Shown: one piece after another, positions 43,283 through 52,271 of the stretch
How the letters are laid out: each line of letters begins with the position of its first letter
Numbering within the stretch: position 1 is the stretch's first letter
Assembly (NCBI GenBank): GCA_949959185.1
Contig: CATLIX010000006.1
Coordinates: forward strand, 1-64,000
Origin: an uncultured Eubacterium sp.
Lineage (GTDB): Bacteria; Bacillota; Clostridia; Lachnospirales; Lachnospiraceae
Length of the DNA: 64,000 nt
Reading direction: 5' to 3'
The notes under the pieces: model-generated
Told to the model about the DNA's origin: nothing
Database searches by the model: none
What the model saw: only the letters and a program-made list of their open reading frames with translations
Program-made: the position numbers and the translations under genes

Positions 43283-43495
43283 TCAGGCTTCGTTGATGGA
43301 GCGGATGCGCCCAAAAACGCTGCAGAGATACAGACCGCCGATTCCTACGATTCCATAGATAATCCGGGTGAGCCAGCTCATATCGCCGAATAAAAATGAT
43401 ACCAGGTCAAAACGGAATAAACCGATCAGTCCCCAATTGACAGCACCTACAATCACCAGTGCCAGCAGTGTGTAATCCAAACCTTTGGTATTCAT
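43283..43495 (-). CDS. DUF378 small membrane protein (YuzA-like)
   Basis: A 70-residue protein with two membrane helices (YTLLALVIVGAVNWGLIGLF and IIYGIVGIGGLYLCSVFG) of the DUF378 family; the function is unknown. The ATG at 43495 is chosen since GGAGG lies 7 nt upstream, while the ATG at 43501 is too close to it. It is a single gene, convergent with the P-loop gene and divergent from the HlyD-like gene. Confidence 0.85.
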   Translation of the reverse strand: MNTKGLDYTLLALVIVGAVNWGLIGLFRFDLVSFLFGDMSWLTRIIYGIVGIGGLYLCSVFGRIRSINEA

Positions 43496-43565
43496 ATGCA
43501 TTCCTCCTTTTACATGAATTTAGTATTTCCAGACGAAAAAAAATCATGTTGGAAATTCATGGTAC

Positions 43566-43594
43566 TTGAGTTTGTACTTTTAAAATGATAGAAT
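43566..43594 (+). promoter_or_regulatory. Sigma-A promoter of the HlyD-like/yggS/sepF run
   Basis: TTGAGT (43566-43571), 17-bp spacer, TAGAAT (43589-43594), about 50 nt before the coding start. Confidence 0.7.
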
Positions 43595-43643
43595 ATCTGT
43601 AACATTTCATTGTGTGCAGCCACAGAAACAGGACTTAATATTT

Positions 43644-45029
43644 ATGGCAAAAAAAAATAATAAAAAAGTTGTAAAATTCCACAGAACGTCTCATTTTAAT
43701 ATAGGCGTTGTTGTTTTTCTTATTATATTTGTATATATGGTTTACAATATTTTCCAGTATTTTACTGCAGGACAGGTGGCAGTTTATGAGGTAACTCAGG
43801 GAACCATTACCCAGAATCACACGTATACCGGCGTCATTCTGCGGGAAGAAAAAGTGTTTCAGGCGGAAAATTCCGGTTATATCAATTATTATAACAGAGA
43901 TGCTGCGAAAGTCAGTGTAAATTCCTATGTGTATTCTGTGGATGAAACCGGAGATTTCTACAAAGAGATTACCAGTCAGAACGACGGACAGCTTTTTGCT
44001 GAAAAAGGCTCCTACGACGAACTGGAAAAAACAGCGTCCAACTATGTGCTGGATTATTCCAATGAAGATTTTTATAAGGTATATACCTTTCAGTATGATA
44101 TGGAAGCAGAACTGATGGAAGCCATCAGTGCCAATGCGTTATCCAGTCTGGATCATTACCAGGAAGGGGCCCTGGGATTCCACATCCATCAGGCTGCGGA
44201 GCCCGGAATTGTGGTATACAATACGGATGGTCTGGAACATGTGACAACGGAAAATTTCACGAAAGATATTTTTGATGCTTCTGCCCATCAGAAAGAAAAT
44301 CTGATTTCCAGAGAGCAGGTAACTGCCGGAGAGCCAGCTTATAAGATGATTACCAGCGAAATCTGGAACCTGGTGGTTCCGATAGAGAAGGAACTGGCCG
44401 ATGATCTGGCAAAGGAGTCCAATATACAGGTGGAGTTTAAGAAGGACAATTCCACTGCCTGGGGGGCTTCCCGGATTTTAAATCAGGGCGATGACTGGTA
44501 TCTGATACTGACCTTCCAGAATTCTGCCATTCGCTTTGCTGCGGACCGCTATCTGGATGTGAAGCTGCTGCTGTCAGATACCAATGGACTGAAAATACCA
44601 AACACAGCTCTGACGAAAAAAGATTTCTTTCTCATTCCCAAAGATTTTCTCACCAAAGGCGGAGATGACGGGAACAGCGGCGTTACGCGTCAGTATCAGG
44701 ATGATAATGGCAAGATCATTATGGAATTTACAGAAGTTGCGATTGCAGAAGAAACAGAAAACAGATACTATATTGCAGCTTCCGCCCTGGAAAAGGGGGA
44801 TATTCTGATAAAATCAGATTCCAGTGAGAAATTTACCCTGTCAGAAACAGAGTCTCTGCCAGGAGTCTTTAATATTAACAGAGGTTATGCGGTATTTCGT
44901 AAAGTGGAAATCCTGTTTCAGAATCAGGAATATACCATTGTAGATACAGGAACCAGTTATGGAATTTCCCTTTACGATCACATAGCGCTGGAAGCCTCAG
45001 CCATCAGAGAAAATGAGATTATACGGTAA
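43644..45029 (+). CDS. HlyD-family membrane-fusion-like protein
   Basis: A 461-residue protein with a basic N-terminus, one membrane helix (about 20-42), and a long extracellular part. TYTGVILREEKVFQAENSGY and YSVDETG resemble the biotinyl-lipoyl hairpin of HlyD/efflux adaptor proteins, and the C-terminal half has beta-barrel character. It has no neighbouring ABC or RND transporter; instead yggS-sepF-ylmH follow, so a cell-envelope or division-linked role is possible. ATG at 43644 (MAKKNNKK) is preferred to an upstream GTG; the Shine-Dalgarno sequence is weak (AGGA). Confidence 0.7.
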   Translation: MAKKNNKKVVKFHRTSHFNIGVVVFLIIFVYMVYNIFQYFTAGQVAVYEVTQGTITQNHTYTGVILREEKVFQAENSGYINYYNRDAAKVSVNSYVYSVDETGDFYKEITSQNDGQLFAEKGSYDELEKTASNYVLDYSNEDFYKVYTFQYDMEAELMEAISANALSSLDHYQEGALGFHIHQAAEPGIVVYNTDGLEHVTTENFTKDIFDASAHQKENLISREQVTAGEPAYKMITSEIWNLVVPIEKELADDLAKESNIQVEFKKDNSTAWGASRILNQGDDWYLILTFQNSAIRFAADRYLDVKLLLSDTNGLKIPNTALTKKDFFLIPKDFLTKGGDDGNSGVTRQYQDDNGKIIMEFTEVAIAEETENRYYIAASALEKGDILIKSDSSEKFTLSETESLPGVFNINRGYAVFRKVEILFQNQEYTIVDTGTSYGISLYDHIALEASAIRENEIIR

Positions 45030-45052
45030 GCTGCCGCAGGAGGATATATGGT

Positions 45053-45760
45053 ATGGTAAAAGAGAATTTATTACAGGTACAGGAAAATATCAGAAAAGCA
45101 TGTGAGAAGTCCGGCAGAAGTCCGGAGGAAGTTACCCTGATTGCAGTCAGCAAGACAAAGCCTGTTCCCATGCTGGAGGAAGCCTATGAAGCCGGAAGCC
45201 GGGAATTCGGAGAAAATAAAGTGCAGGAGATTATGGACAAATATCCGGTTCTGCCTTCTGACATTCACTGGCATATGATTGGACACCTCCAGAGAAACAA
45301 GGTAAAATATATTGTGGACAAGGTATGTCTGATTCATTCTGTGGATTCCCTGCGTCTGGCAGAGGAAATCAGCGCACAGGCAGAAAAGAAGCAGGTGGAA
45401 GTGGATATTCTGGTGGAAGTTAATATTGCCCAGGAGGAAAGCAAGTTTGGAATTTCCAGAGAAGAAGCCTTCCGGCTTGTGGAAGAAATTGCCAGACTTC
45501 CTCATATCCACATCAAAGGCCTTATGACAATTGCTCCCTTTGTGGAGAATCCGGAAGACAATCGGGAATATTTTCATCAAATCCGGCAATTATCTGTTGA
45601 CATAATGCGGAAAAACATTGATAATGTAAGTATGTCTGTGCTTTCTATGGGCATGACAGGTGACTACATGGTAGCCATAGAAGAAGGGGCCACCATGGTT
45701 CGTGTTGGAACAGGTATTTTTGGCGAGCGGAATTATCCGAAAACCTGTGAAACTGATTAA
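45053..45760 (+). CDS. yggS: PLP homeostasis protein (YggS/PLPBP)
   Basis: A 235-residue PLP-binding protein with an alanine-racemase-like TIM barrel, without catalysis of its own, that controls free PLP. LIAVSKTKPVP holds the PLP-binding Lys, FGENKVQE, HWHMIGHLQRNKVKYI and a C-terminal MGMTGDYMVAIEEGATMVRVG phosphate site are typical (quoted in part only). AGGAGG precedes the ATG. It sits directly upstream of sepF, as in many Firmicutes (ylmE-ylmF). Confidence 0.95.
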   Translation: MVKENLLQVQENIRKACEKSGRSPEEVTLIAVSKTKPVPMLEEAYEAGSREFGENKVQEIMDKYPVLPSDIHWHMIGHLQRNKVKYIVDKVCLIHSVDSLRLAEEISAQAEKKQVEVDILVEVNIAQEESKFGISREEAFRLVEEIARLPHIHIKGLMTIAPFVENPEDNREYFHQIRQLSVDIMRKNIDNVSMSVLSMGMTGDYMVAIEEGATMVRVGTGIFGERNYPKTCETD

Positions 45761-45772
45761 AGGGAGACTATT

Positions 45773-46291
45773 ATGGGAATGCTGGATAAATTTTTAGATG
45801 TTATGAGATTGAATTCAGACGACGATGATTTTTACGATGACGATTACTATGATGACGATTATGAAGAAGAAAAGCCTAAACGGAAGAGCTTTCTGAAGGA
45901 AAAAGATACTGAAGATGAGGAAGATGATTTTGAAGAAAAACGTCCGCGTCCGGTAAAAACGCCGAAGGTAACGCCTATGCGCCCTTCCAAAAGGCAGGCA
46001 AACGGCATGGAAGTATGCGTCATCAAGCCCACCACAGTAGAAGATGCACGGGAAATTACAGAGACCTTGCTGCTGAACAGAACCGTTGTATTGAATGTGG
46101 AAGGGCTGGATGTGGATATTGCCCAGCGTATTATTGATTTCACTTCCGGTTCCTGTTTTGCCATCAGCGGAAATCTCCAGAAAATTTCCAATTACATATT
46201 TATCATTACGCCGCCCAATGTGGATATTTCCGGTGATTTTGCCAATATTATGGATGCCTTTGACGTACCTGCCATCCAGAGGGATTTTTAG
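45773..46291 (+). CDS. sepF: Cell division protein SepF
   Basis: SepF binds membrane and FtsZ and supports septum assembly. The 172-residue protein has an N-terminal amphipathic membrane helix (MGMLDKFLDVMRL), a very acidic spacer (DDDDFYDDDYYDDDYEEE), a basic stretch, and the SepF domain from about residue 78 (VCVIKPTTVEDAREI to DVDIAQRIIDFTSGSCFAI). It is somewhat longer than usual because of the spacer. Confidence 0.95.
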   Translation: MGMLDKFLDVMRLNSDDDDFYDDDYYDDDYEEEKPKRKSFLKEKDTEDEEDDFEEKRPRPVKTPKVTPMRPSKRQANGMEVCVIKPTTVEDAREITETLLLNRTVVLNVEGLDVDIAQRIIDFTSGSCFAISGNLQKISNYIFIITPPNVDISGDFANIMDAFDVPAIQRDF

Positions 46292-46294
46292 AAA

Positions 46295-47056
46295 ATGGCA
46301 GAGATGACAAGGGACGAAAAATTACTGGCGAAACGTTTTATTGATTTATCCAGACAGGCACAGCAGAAAAACATCGTTGTATTCAGTGAATTTTTAAACT
46401 TAAACGAATTGAATATTTTCCGCCGCCAGGGTCCTGAACTCTGCTGCGACTTTGCATTGTCCGGCGGATATGAATTAAGTGAGCGTCAGATGATTGCATT
46501 TATACCTGATGCTCTTTGTTATACCTGGAATTTTCCCATATCCTGTTTGAAAATCACACCGGTAAATAAAAAATTTGCTGAAGAATTAAGTCATCGGGAT
46601 GTACTTGGAAGTCTGATGAATCTTGGACTTGAGCGTTCCAGACTGGGGGACATTCTGGTGGATGAGCAGGAGATTTACGTGTTCTGCCATGAAAAGAATG
46701 CAGCGTATATTATGGAAGAACTTACCCGGATACGCCATACCACGGTCTGTACGGAACGGACGGAACCTGGGGAAATTTCTCCGGAGCCGAAAAAAGAAGC
46801 CGGAGAGGGAATCATAACTTCCAATCGTCTGGACAGCGTAATTGCCTGTCTCTGCAGAATATCCCGTTCTCAGGCAAGCCAGTGGATTCGCAGCGGCCGG
46901 GTGTTTATCAATAACAGGGAAATCCTTCAGATTACTTATGAATGCAGGGAACAGGATTTGATTTCCGTGCGTTCTATGGGGAGATTCCGATTTCTGGGCT
47001 GCCGGGGAGAGACACGAAAAGGACGCATGAAAATACAGTATGAAAAATATATTTAG
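46295..47056 (+). CDS. ylmH: YlmH-like S4-domain RNA-binding protein
   Basis: YlmH binds rRNA and helps rescue stalled 50S subunits. The 253-residue protein has the N-terminal YlmH domain (LLAKRFIDLSRQAQQKNIVV), a middle alpha/beta region, and a C-terminal S4 domain (about 175-240) with SNRLDSVIACLCRISRSQAS. It follows sepF by 3 nt, the conserved ylmF-ylmH order of division clusters. Confidence 0.9.
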   Translation: MAEMTRDEKLLAKRFIDLSRQAQQKNIVVFSEFLNLNELNIFRRQGPELCCDFALSGGYELSERQMIAFIPDALCYTWNFPISCLKITPVNKKFAEELSHRDVLGSLMNLGLERSRLGDILVDEQEIYVFCHEKNAAYIMEELTRIRHTTVCTERTEPGEISPEPKKEAGEGIITSNRLDSVIACLCRISRSQASQWIRSGRVFINNREILQITYECREQDLISVRSMGRFRFLGCRGETRKGRMKIQYEKYI

Positions 47057-47070
47057 ATTGAGGAATGATT

Positions 47071-48162
47071 ATGGGAAAAACAATAACAGTCTCTTATGAA
47101 GGAAAACCATGTTACAATATTGAAATTCAGCCGAATTTCCGTCTGCTTCCGGAACAGTTAAAAGGACTTGGATACGGCAGGAACCGGGCATGTATTATTA
47201 CCGAATCCAATGTGGCAGGCTGGTACCTGGAGGAAGTGAAATCACTTCTGGAGCCGGTTTTTTCCTGCTGTACTTCCTTTGTATTTGAAGCGGGAGAGGC
47301 CAGTAAAAACACAGATACGGTAGGAGCGATTTATCACCATCTGATTCAGAATGCCTTTGACCGGAAAGACGTTTTAATTGCCCTGGGCGGGGGAGTGGTG
47401 GGGGATATGGCCGGATTTGCGGCAGCCACTTATCTGCGAGGTATTGATTTTGTGCAGGTTCCCACTTCTCTGCTGGCCCAGACGGACAGCAGCATTGGCG
47501 GAAAAACGGGCGTGGATTTTCAGCAGTATAAAAATATGGTAGGGGCTTTTTACATGCCCCGGCTGGTCTATATGAACATCTCCACTCTGAAAACACTGCC
47601 CGAACGTCAGTTTATTGCCGGAATGGCTGAAATAATCAAACACGGATTTATCAAAGACAGCAATTATACGGAGTTTATCCGCAGCCGCAGCCAGGAAATC
47701 CGAATGCAGGATTATCCTGTTATGGAGGAAATGATTTACAGGAGCTGCCGGATTAAAGGGGATGTGGTGGAGCGGGATCCAAAAGAACAGGGAGAACGCG
47801 CACTTTTAAATTTCGGTCACACCATTGGCCATGCCATCGAAAAATTGTCTGACTTTTCCTTATGCCATGGAGAATGCGTGGCCCTTGGCATGGTAAGCGC
47901 CGGTTATATTTCCTGTCGGAAAGGCACAGTTTCACCGGGGCAGTTTGAGGAATTAAAAGCCATTCTGCAAAGTTACGGACTTCCCGTATCCCTTTCCGAT
48001 TTTTCTCACAGTCCGGAAGAGATTCTTGCAGCCACAAAACTGGATAAAAAAATGGAATCCGGAAAAATAAAATTTATTCTGCTGAAAACACTGGGAGAAT
48101 CTTATATTACAAAGGATTTGACGGATTCTGAGATTTTAGAAGGGATAAGATGTATTTTATGA
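47071..48162 (+). CDS. aroB: 3-dehydroquinate synthase
   Basis: AroB converts DAHP to 3-dehydroquinate, second step of the shikimate pathway. The 363-residue enzyme has ALGGGVVGDMAGFAAATYLR (NAD binding), PTSLLAQTDSSIGGKTGVDF, MAEIIKHGFI and NFGHTIGHAIEKL (zinc His). GAGG lies 8 nt before the ATG at 47071 and only 1-2 nt before one at 47065, so 47071 is chosen. It overlaps lspA by 13 nt and stands apart from other aro genes. Confidence 0.95.
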   Translation: MGKTITVSYEGKPCYNIEIQPNFRLLPEQLKGLGYGRNRACIITESNVAGWYLEEVKSLLEPVFSCCTSFVFEAGEASKNTDTVGAIYHHLIQNAFDRKDVLIALGGGVVGDMAGFAAATYLRGIDFVQVPTSLLAQTDSSIGGKTGVDFQQYKNMVGAFYMPRLVYMNISTLKTLPERQFIAGMAEIIKHGFIKDSNYTEFIRSRSQEIRMQDYPVMEEMIYRSCRIKGDVVERDPKEQGERALLNFGHTIGHAIEKLSDFSLCHGECVALGMVSAGYISCRKGTVSPGQFEELKAILQSYGLPVSLSDFSHSPEEILAATKLDKKMESGKIKFILLKTLGESYITKDLTDSEILEGIRCIL

Positions 48163-48698
48163 ATGCGAAAAAGCGAAAAAGCTGTATCCTCTATGCAGTC
48201 AGCACTGTGTTGCTGCTGATGCTGGACCAGGTAACCAAATATCTGGCGGTCATCCATTTAAAGGACGACAGTTCCTTTGTCCTGATTCCGGACGTATTTC
48301 AGCTTCACTACCTGGAGAACCGGGGTGCGGCATTTGGCCTGATGCAGGGTCAGAAGCCGTGGTTTGTAATCAGTACGCTGCTTATGCTTATGCTGATGGT
48401 TCTGGTATATTTCCGGATTCCCATGGATAAAAAGTATCGCTGGCTCCGGTTTATTCTGGTTCTTCTGACAGCGGGGGCTCTGGGAAACCTGGTGGATCGG
48501 CTGCGTCTGAATTATGTGATAGATTTCTTTTATTTTGAGCTGATAAACTTTCCTATTTTCAATGTGGCTGACATTTATGTTACGGTGGGAATGGGACTTT
48601 TGCTGATACTGGTTCTTTTCTATTATAAAGAAGAAGAACTGGAAATGCTCTGGCCTTTCCGCAGGAAGAAAGATAAGTCAGAAGAAGGGCAGCAGTAA
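48150..48698 (+). CDS. lspA: Lipoprotein signal peptidase
   Basis: LspA cleaves signal peptides of prolipoproteins such as the DUF3048 protein and the carboxypeptidase in this window. The 182-residue protein has four membrane helices, an LENRGAAFGL loop, GALGNLVDRL (with the first catalytic Asp region) and FNVADIYVTVG (second catalytic Asp). The basic C-terminal tail extends a little beyond the usual end. Confidence 0.96.
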   Translation: MYFMNAKKRKSCILYAVSTVLLLMLDQVTKYLAVIHLKDDSSFVLIPDVFQLHYLENRGAAFGLMQGQKPWFVISTLLMLMLMVLVYFRIPMDKKYRWLRFILVLLTAGALGNLVDRLRLNYVIDFFYFELINFPIFNVADIYVTVGMGLLLILVLFYYKEEELEMLWPFRRKKDKSEEGQQ

Positions 48699-48712
48699 CA
48701 GGAGGCAAAATA

Positions 48713-49645
48713 ATGGAGGATTTTTTTCCTGAAAACGCGGAGAAATTTGAGGTGAATCCGGAACAGACCGGAGAACGTCTGGATAAATTTCTGTCCGAAG
48801 TCTGCAAAGATTCCTCACGCTCTTTTCTTCAGAAACTGATAAAAGAAGGTCAGGTGCTTGTAAACAGGGAACCCCAGAAAGCCAGTTACCGGGTAACGGA
48901 GCAGGATGTGGTTCACCTTACCATTCCTCCGGCCCAGGAACCGGAACTTCTTCCGGAGCCCATTCCCCTGGACGTCCTCTATGAGGATGATGACCTTCTG
49001 GTGGTAAATAAACCAAAAGGGATGGTAGTACATCCTTCAGCAGGCCATGATTCCGGCACTCTGGTGAACGCAGTGATGTATCACTGCAGAGACAGCCTTT
49101 CTGGTATCAATGGCCATATCCGGCCCGGTATTGTACATCGGATTGATATGGATACCACTGGAGCTCTGATTGTCTGTAAAAATGACAATGCCCATATCAG
49201 AATTGCAGAACAGATTAAGGAGCATTCCGTGACAAGGCGTTACCTTGGAATTGTGAAGGGGATTGTGAAACAGGATACAGGAACCATTGAAACTACGGTT
49301 GGACGCCATCCGATTGAGCGTAAAAAGATGGCAGTGAACGTGGCGAATGGCAGGAGAGCAGTGACTCATTACAGAGTTCTCCAGCGGTTTTCCAGACACA
49401 CGTATATGGAATTTGAACTGGAAACAGGGCGTACCCATCAGATTCGTGTCCATATGGCCAGCATGGGCCATCCCCTTCTGGGAGACAGTCTCTATGGAAA
49501 TGGGAAGAATCCCTGGCATCTGCAGGGGCAGACATTACATGCGGCAGTCACAGGATTTATTCACCCCACTACCGGGGCATATCTTGAAATAGCAGCTCCG
49601 CTGCCGGAATATTTCAGGCAGCTCCTTCAGAAGAACCAGCTCTGA
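48713..49645 (+). CDS. rluD: RluA/RluD-family pseudouridine synthase
   Basis: Makes pseudouridine in 23S rRNA (RluD type). The 310-residue protein has an N-terminal S4 domain (about 12-75; GERLDKFLSEV), and the catalytic domain with VVNKPKGMVVHPSAG, VHRIDMDTTGALIV (catalytic Asp) and GRTHQIRVHMASMGHPLLGD. lspA-rluD is a common pair. GGAGG lies before the ATG. Exact target uridines are not predicted. Confidence 0.94.
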   Translation: MEDFFPENAEKFEVNPEQTGERLDKFLSEVCKDSSRSFLQKLIKEGQVLVNREPQKASYRVTEQDVVHLTIPPAQEPELLPEPIPLDVLYEDDDLLVVNKPKGMVVHPSAGHDSGTLVNAVMYHCRDSLSGINGHIRPGIVHRIDMDTTGALIVCKNDNAHIRIAEQIKEHSVTRRYLGIVKGIVKQDTGTIETTVGRHPIERKKMAVNVANGRRAVTHYRVLQRFSRHTYMEFELETGRTHQIRVHMASMGHPLLGDSLYGNGKNPWHLQGQTLHAAVTGFIHPTTGAYLEIAAPLPEYFRQLLQKNQL

Positions 49646-49652
49646 AACCGTA

Positions 49653-49681
49653 TATACATTTTGCCGGGATTGTGATATAAT
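49653..49681 (+). promoter_or_regulatory. Promoter of the second leader cassette
   Basis: TATACA (49653-49658), 17-bp spacer with extended TGA, TATAAT (49676-49681), just before the conserved TGCCTTGA phrase, as at 21512-21540. Confidence 0.65.
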
Positions 49682-49682
49682 A

Positions 49683-49820
49683 TGCCTTGAAGAGGGACCC
49701 ATCGTTTGCCTTGAGGAGGGACCCATCGGAGATGGGAGGAGACCTGAAGGCAGATGGGAGGAGACCTGAAGGCAGATGGGAGGAGACCTGAAGGCTGAAC
49801 AGGAAGGAATCCTGAAGGCT
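49683..49820 (+). promoter_or_regulatory. Leader motif, copy 2, with 22-bp tandem repeats
   Basis: TGCCTTGAAGAGGGACCCATC, then TGCCTTGAGGAGGG, CCCATC (49722-49727), GATGGG (49731-49736), and three 22-bp units starting GATGGGAGGAGACCTGAAGG at 49731, 49753 and 49775, plus a degenerate fourth ending near 49820. Two CCCATC and three GATGGG arms allow several pairings. Same framework as 21542-21625, but with CCCATC/GATGGG in place of CCCGGC/GCCGGG. Confidence 0.65.
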
Positions 49821-49875
49821 TCGAAAAAATGACATATTGGACTGATGACAGAACAAATGGAAAGGTGGTATATGT

Positions 49876-50520
49876 ATGGAACAATTTGTAATTACAATTG
49901 GACGGGAGTTTGGCAGCGGCGGTCTGGATGTGGGACGGATGCTCTCGGATAAATTAAATGTAAAATGCTATGACAAGGAATTACTTTCCATGGCTGCAAA
50001 AGAAAGCGGATTATGTCAGGAAATTTTTGAAAATCACGATGAAAAGCCCACCAGCAGTTTCCTCTATTCACTGGTTATGGATACTTATTCTGTCAGCGGG
50101 TACACATCTGCGCCTTTTCTGGATATGCCCCTGAATCATAAAGTTTTTCTGGCGCAGTTTGATGCGATTAAGAATCTTGCCAGAAAGGAGTCCTGCATTA
50201 TTGTAGGCCGCTGTGCAGATTATGCACTGGCAGAACATCCCAATTGTATCAATGTCTTTATCCATGCGGATATGGAATTCCGTATTGACCATATTATGAA
50301 GACTTTCGACCTTTCAAGAGAAAAGGCTACGGACATGATACATAAAACAGATAAGAAACGCGCAAGCTATTATAACTATTATTCCAGCAAAAAATGGGGA
50401 GATTCCAGAAGCTATCATCTGACTCTGGACAGCAGCCAGCTTGGACTTCAGGGCTGCGGAGAGATGATTCTGAACTATATGGATATACGGAAAAAATATA
50501 AAATTCAATCATCTTCCTGA
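49876..50520 (+). CDS. Cytidylate kinase-like family protein
   Basis: A 214-residue P-loop kinase of the cytidylate kinase-like family (distinct from Cmk). ITIGREFGSGGLDVGRMLSD carries the modified P-loop; IIVGRCADY and the LSREKATDMIHKTDKKRASYY region correspond to the lid. These proteins are common in Clostridia and Bacteroides with unknown substrate. The leader cassette lies upstream. The gene is convergent with the tyrosine recombinase and the two coding ends overlap by 16 bp. Confidence 0.88.
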   Translation: MEQFVITIGREFGSGGLDVGRMLSDKLNVKCYDKELLSMAAKESGLCQEIFENHDEKPTSSFLYSLVMDTYSVSGYTSAPFLDMPLNHKVFLAQFDAIKNLARKESCIIVGRCADYALAEHPNCINVFIHADMEFRIDHIMKTFDLSREKATDMIHKTDKKRASYYNYYSSKKWGDSRSYHLTLDSSQLGLQGCGEMILNYMDIRKKYKIQSSS

Positions 50521-51569
50521 AAGATACTTCCGGAGAATTTCCCTGCAAGTTTGCGGCGTTCATCGTCAATGGCCGCGTAGTGCTGGCGTGTGGTTTCAAC
50601 ACTTTTATGGCCCAGTGCATCGGCTACCAGATAAATGTCGCCTGTTTCTTTATAAAGATTCGTCCCATAGGTGCTGCGCAGCTTGTGGGGCGTAATTTTT
50701 TTGCTGATTTTAGCTGCGTCCGTATATTTCTTTACCAGTTTTTCTACGGCACGGGTAGTCAGCCTGCTGTATTTCAGGGAGAGAAACAGTGCGTTTTCAT
50801 GTTCCGGCAATGCTTTTTCCGCCAGAATGGGGCGTTCCAGCTCCAGATAATCCAACAATGCATTGCTTACTTCTTCGCCGAAGTAAACCATGGATTCATT
50901 CCCTCCTTTTCGTACCACCCGCATACCATAATGTTTAAAACTTACATCATTGACGTCCAGTCCCACACATTCCGATACACGAATACCTGTTCCGAGCAGC
51001 AGAGTCAGAATAGCAATATCCCGGTATTTTGTTTTCTGATGGGAGGCGAGCTGCCTGGCAGTAAGAGAACTTCCGTGTTCCACTGCGGAAATCAGTTCCG
51101 CAACTTCGTCTTTATCGAGACGGATAATATTTTCTTTATGCTTTTTCGGTGTTTCTATCATGGAAGGTGCGTTTGTCTTAATAAATTCCTTTTTAAAATA
51201 ATAGTTATACATGGTACGGATAGCGGAGAGCTTACGGGATTTTCCTTTTTCTCCGTTGGTAACAGCCTGCCCGTCTCTTTTTTCATAATAAGACAGGTAT
51301 GCCAGGTATTCCTCAATATCCACCGGGGTCATTTCATCCAGTACGGATATGGGGATATCGTGCATGGGCATTCTGGCATATACGGGATTATTTTCCTGTA
51401 TAAATTCAAAAAAAATACGAATATCATATCCATAGGATAATCTGGTTCTGGATGCTGTATTTCTGGTATCCAGATATCGGAAAAAATCTCCGCAGAATTT
51501 TGGAAGTTCTTTTAATAATCCCTGAAGTTTGCGCTTATTTTCCAGATTAATTTTTTCCACGTAATCCAT
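50505..51569 (-). CDS. Xer-type tyrosine recombinase (XerS-like length)
   Basis: A 354-residue tyrosine recombinase. The N-terminal SAM-like core-binding domain is about residues 20-150, the catalytic domain about 165-345. Catalytic set: Arg in TGIRVSECVGL, Lys in RKGGNESMVYF, HKLRSTYGT (His and Arg), LGHKSVETTRQHY (His and nucleophile Tyr). The length and the N-terminal extension fit XerS, the single chromosome-dimer resolvase of streptococci, better than 300-residue XerC/D; being placed among core genes rather than in an element suggests a housekeeping role. AAAGGA precedes the ATG. Confidence 0.85.
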   Translation of the reverse strand: MDYVEKINLENKRKLQGLLKELPKFCGDFFRYLDTRNTASRTRLSYGYDIRIFFEFIQENNPVYARMPMHDIPISVLDEMTPVDIEEYLAYLSYYEKRDGQAVTNGEKGKSRKLSAIRTMYNYYFKKEFIKTNAPSMIETPKKHKENIIRLDKDEVAELISAVEHGSSLTARQLASHQKTKYRDIAILTLLLGTGIRVSECVGLDVNDVSFKHYGMRVVRKGGNESMVYFGEEVSNALLDYLELERPILAEKALPEHENALFLSLKYSRLTTRAVEKLVKKYTDAAKISKKITPHKLRSTYGTNLYKETGDIYLVADALGHKSVETTRQHYAAIDDERRKLAGKFSGSIFQEDD

Positions 51570-51682
51570 GAAAAATCCTTTCTTTTATATTATTAACAGT
51601 TTACAGAATTCGGTCCCGGCAAATGTTCTATCTGTAAAAAATCAGGAGCCGCTGCAAACAGGGAACGATGTATTGGTTGTCT

Positions 51683-51734
51683 GAAATGTTCCATATATCA
51701 GTTCGTAAAATCAACATTTCGCGAACTGATATAT
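51683..51734. repeat. Interleaved inverted repeats between recombinase and dtd
   Basis: ATATATCAGTTCG (51693-51705) and CGAACTGATATAT (51722-51734) are perfect 13-bp arms. GAAATGTT (51683-51690) and AACATTTC (51713-51720) are a second, interleaved pair. The right end coincides with the dtd stop codon. No T-tract is present. Confidence 0.65.
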
Positions 51735-52195
51735 CAGGAAGCGCTGTGTACTATTTCTTCTGAATCCAGCAGAATGGTAAAGGGTCCGTCGTTCAATAAA
51801 GAAATTTTCATGTCAGCTCCGAAAACTCCGGTTTCCACTACCGGAATCTGTTTTCTGCATTCAGATATAATGTATTCATATAATTCTCTGGCCAGTTCCG
51901 GATGACCGGCTTTGGTAAAGGAAGGCCGATTGCCTTTTTTGCAGTCAGCATATAATGTAAATTGCGAAATCAGCAATAATTCACCGGATATATCCTGAAG
52001 AGACAGATTTGTCTTTCCCTGTTCATCGCTGAAAATCCGCATACCAGTCAGTTTACGAATCATTTTATCTGCAATTTCACGGGTATCCTGATGGCTGATT
52101 CCGATAAACACCAGAAAACCGTTTCCAATTTTCCCGATGGTTTCCTGTTCAACTGTTACCTGAGCTTCTGTGACGCGTTGAATGATAAATCGCAT
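51734..52195 (-). CDS. dtd: D-aminoacyl-tRNA deacylase
   Basis: Dtd removes D-amino acids wrongly attached to tRNA. The 153-residue protein starts [16 protein letters not shown], has [18 protein letters not shown] (the SQFTL motif) and [11 protein letters not shown] near the end, where the usual Val of the GPVT motif is Phe. The ATG at 52195 has GGAGG 8 nt upstream and gives the normal length; the longer frame to 52330 is not family-like. Confidence 0.95.
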   Translation of the reverse strand: MRFIIQRVTEAQVTVEQETIGKIGNGFLVFIGISHQDTREIADKMIRKLTGMRIFSDEQGKTNLSLQDISGELLLISQFTLYADCKKGNRPSFTKAGHPELARELYEYIISECRKQIPVVETGVFGADMKISLLNDGPFTILLDSEEIVHSAS

Positions 52196-52271
52196 ATTAA
52201 TTGCCTCCATTACAGCTTTGTGTACGCTATTCACTATTATAGCTCTGTGAAAAGGAAAATACAAGAAATAG

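Noticed and set aside
49614-49884. Repetitive minus-strand open frames in the leader repeats
   Set aside because: They only translate the 22-bp repeats; no ribosome site and no partner.
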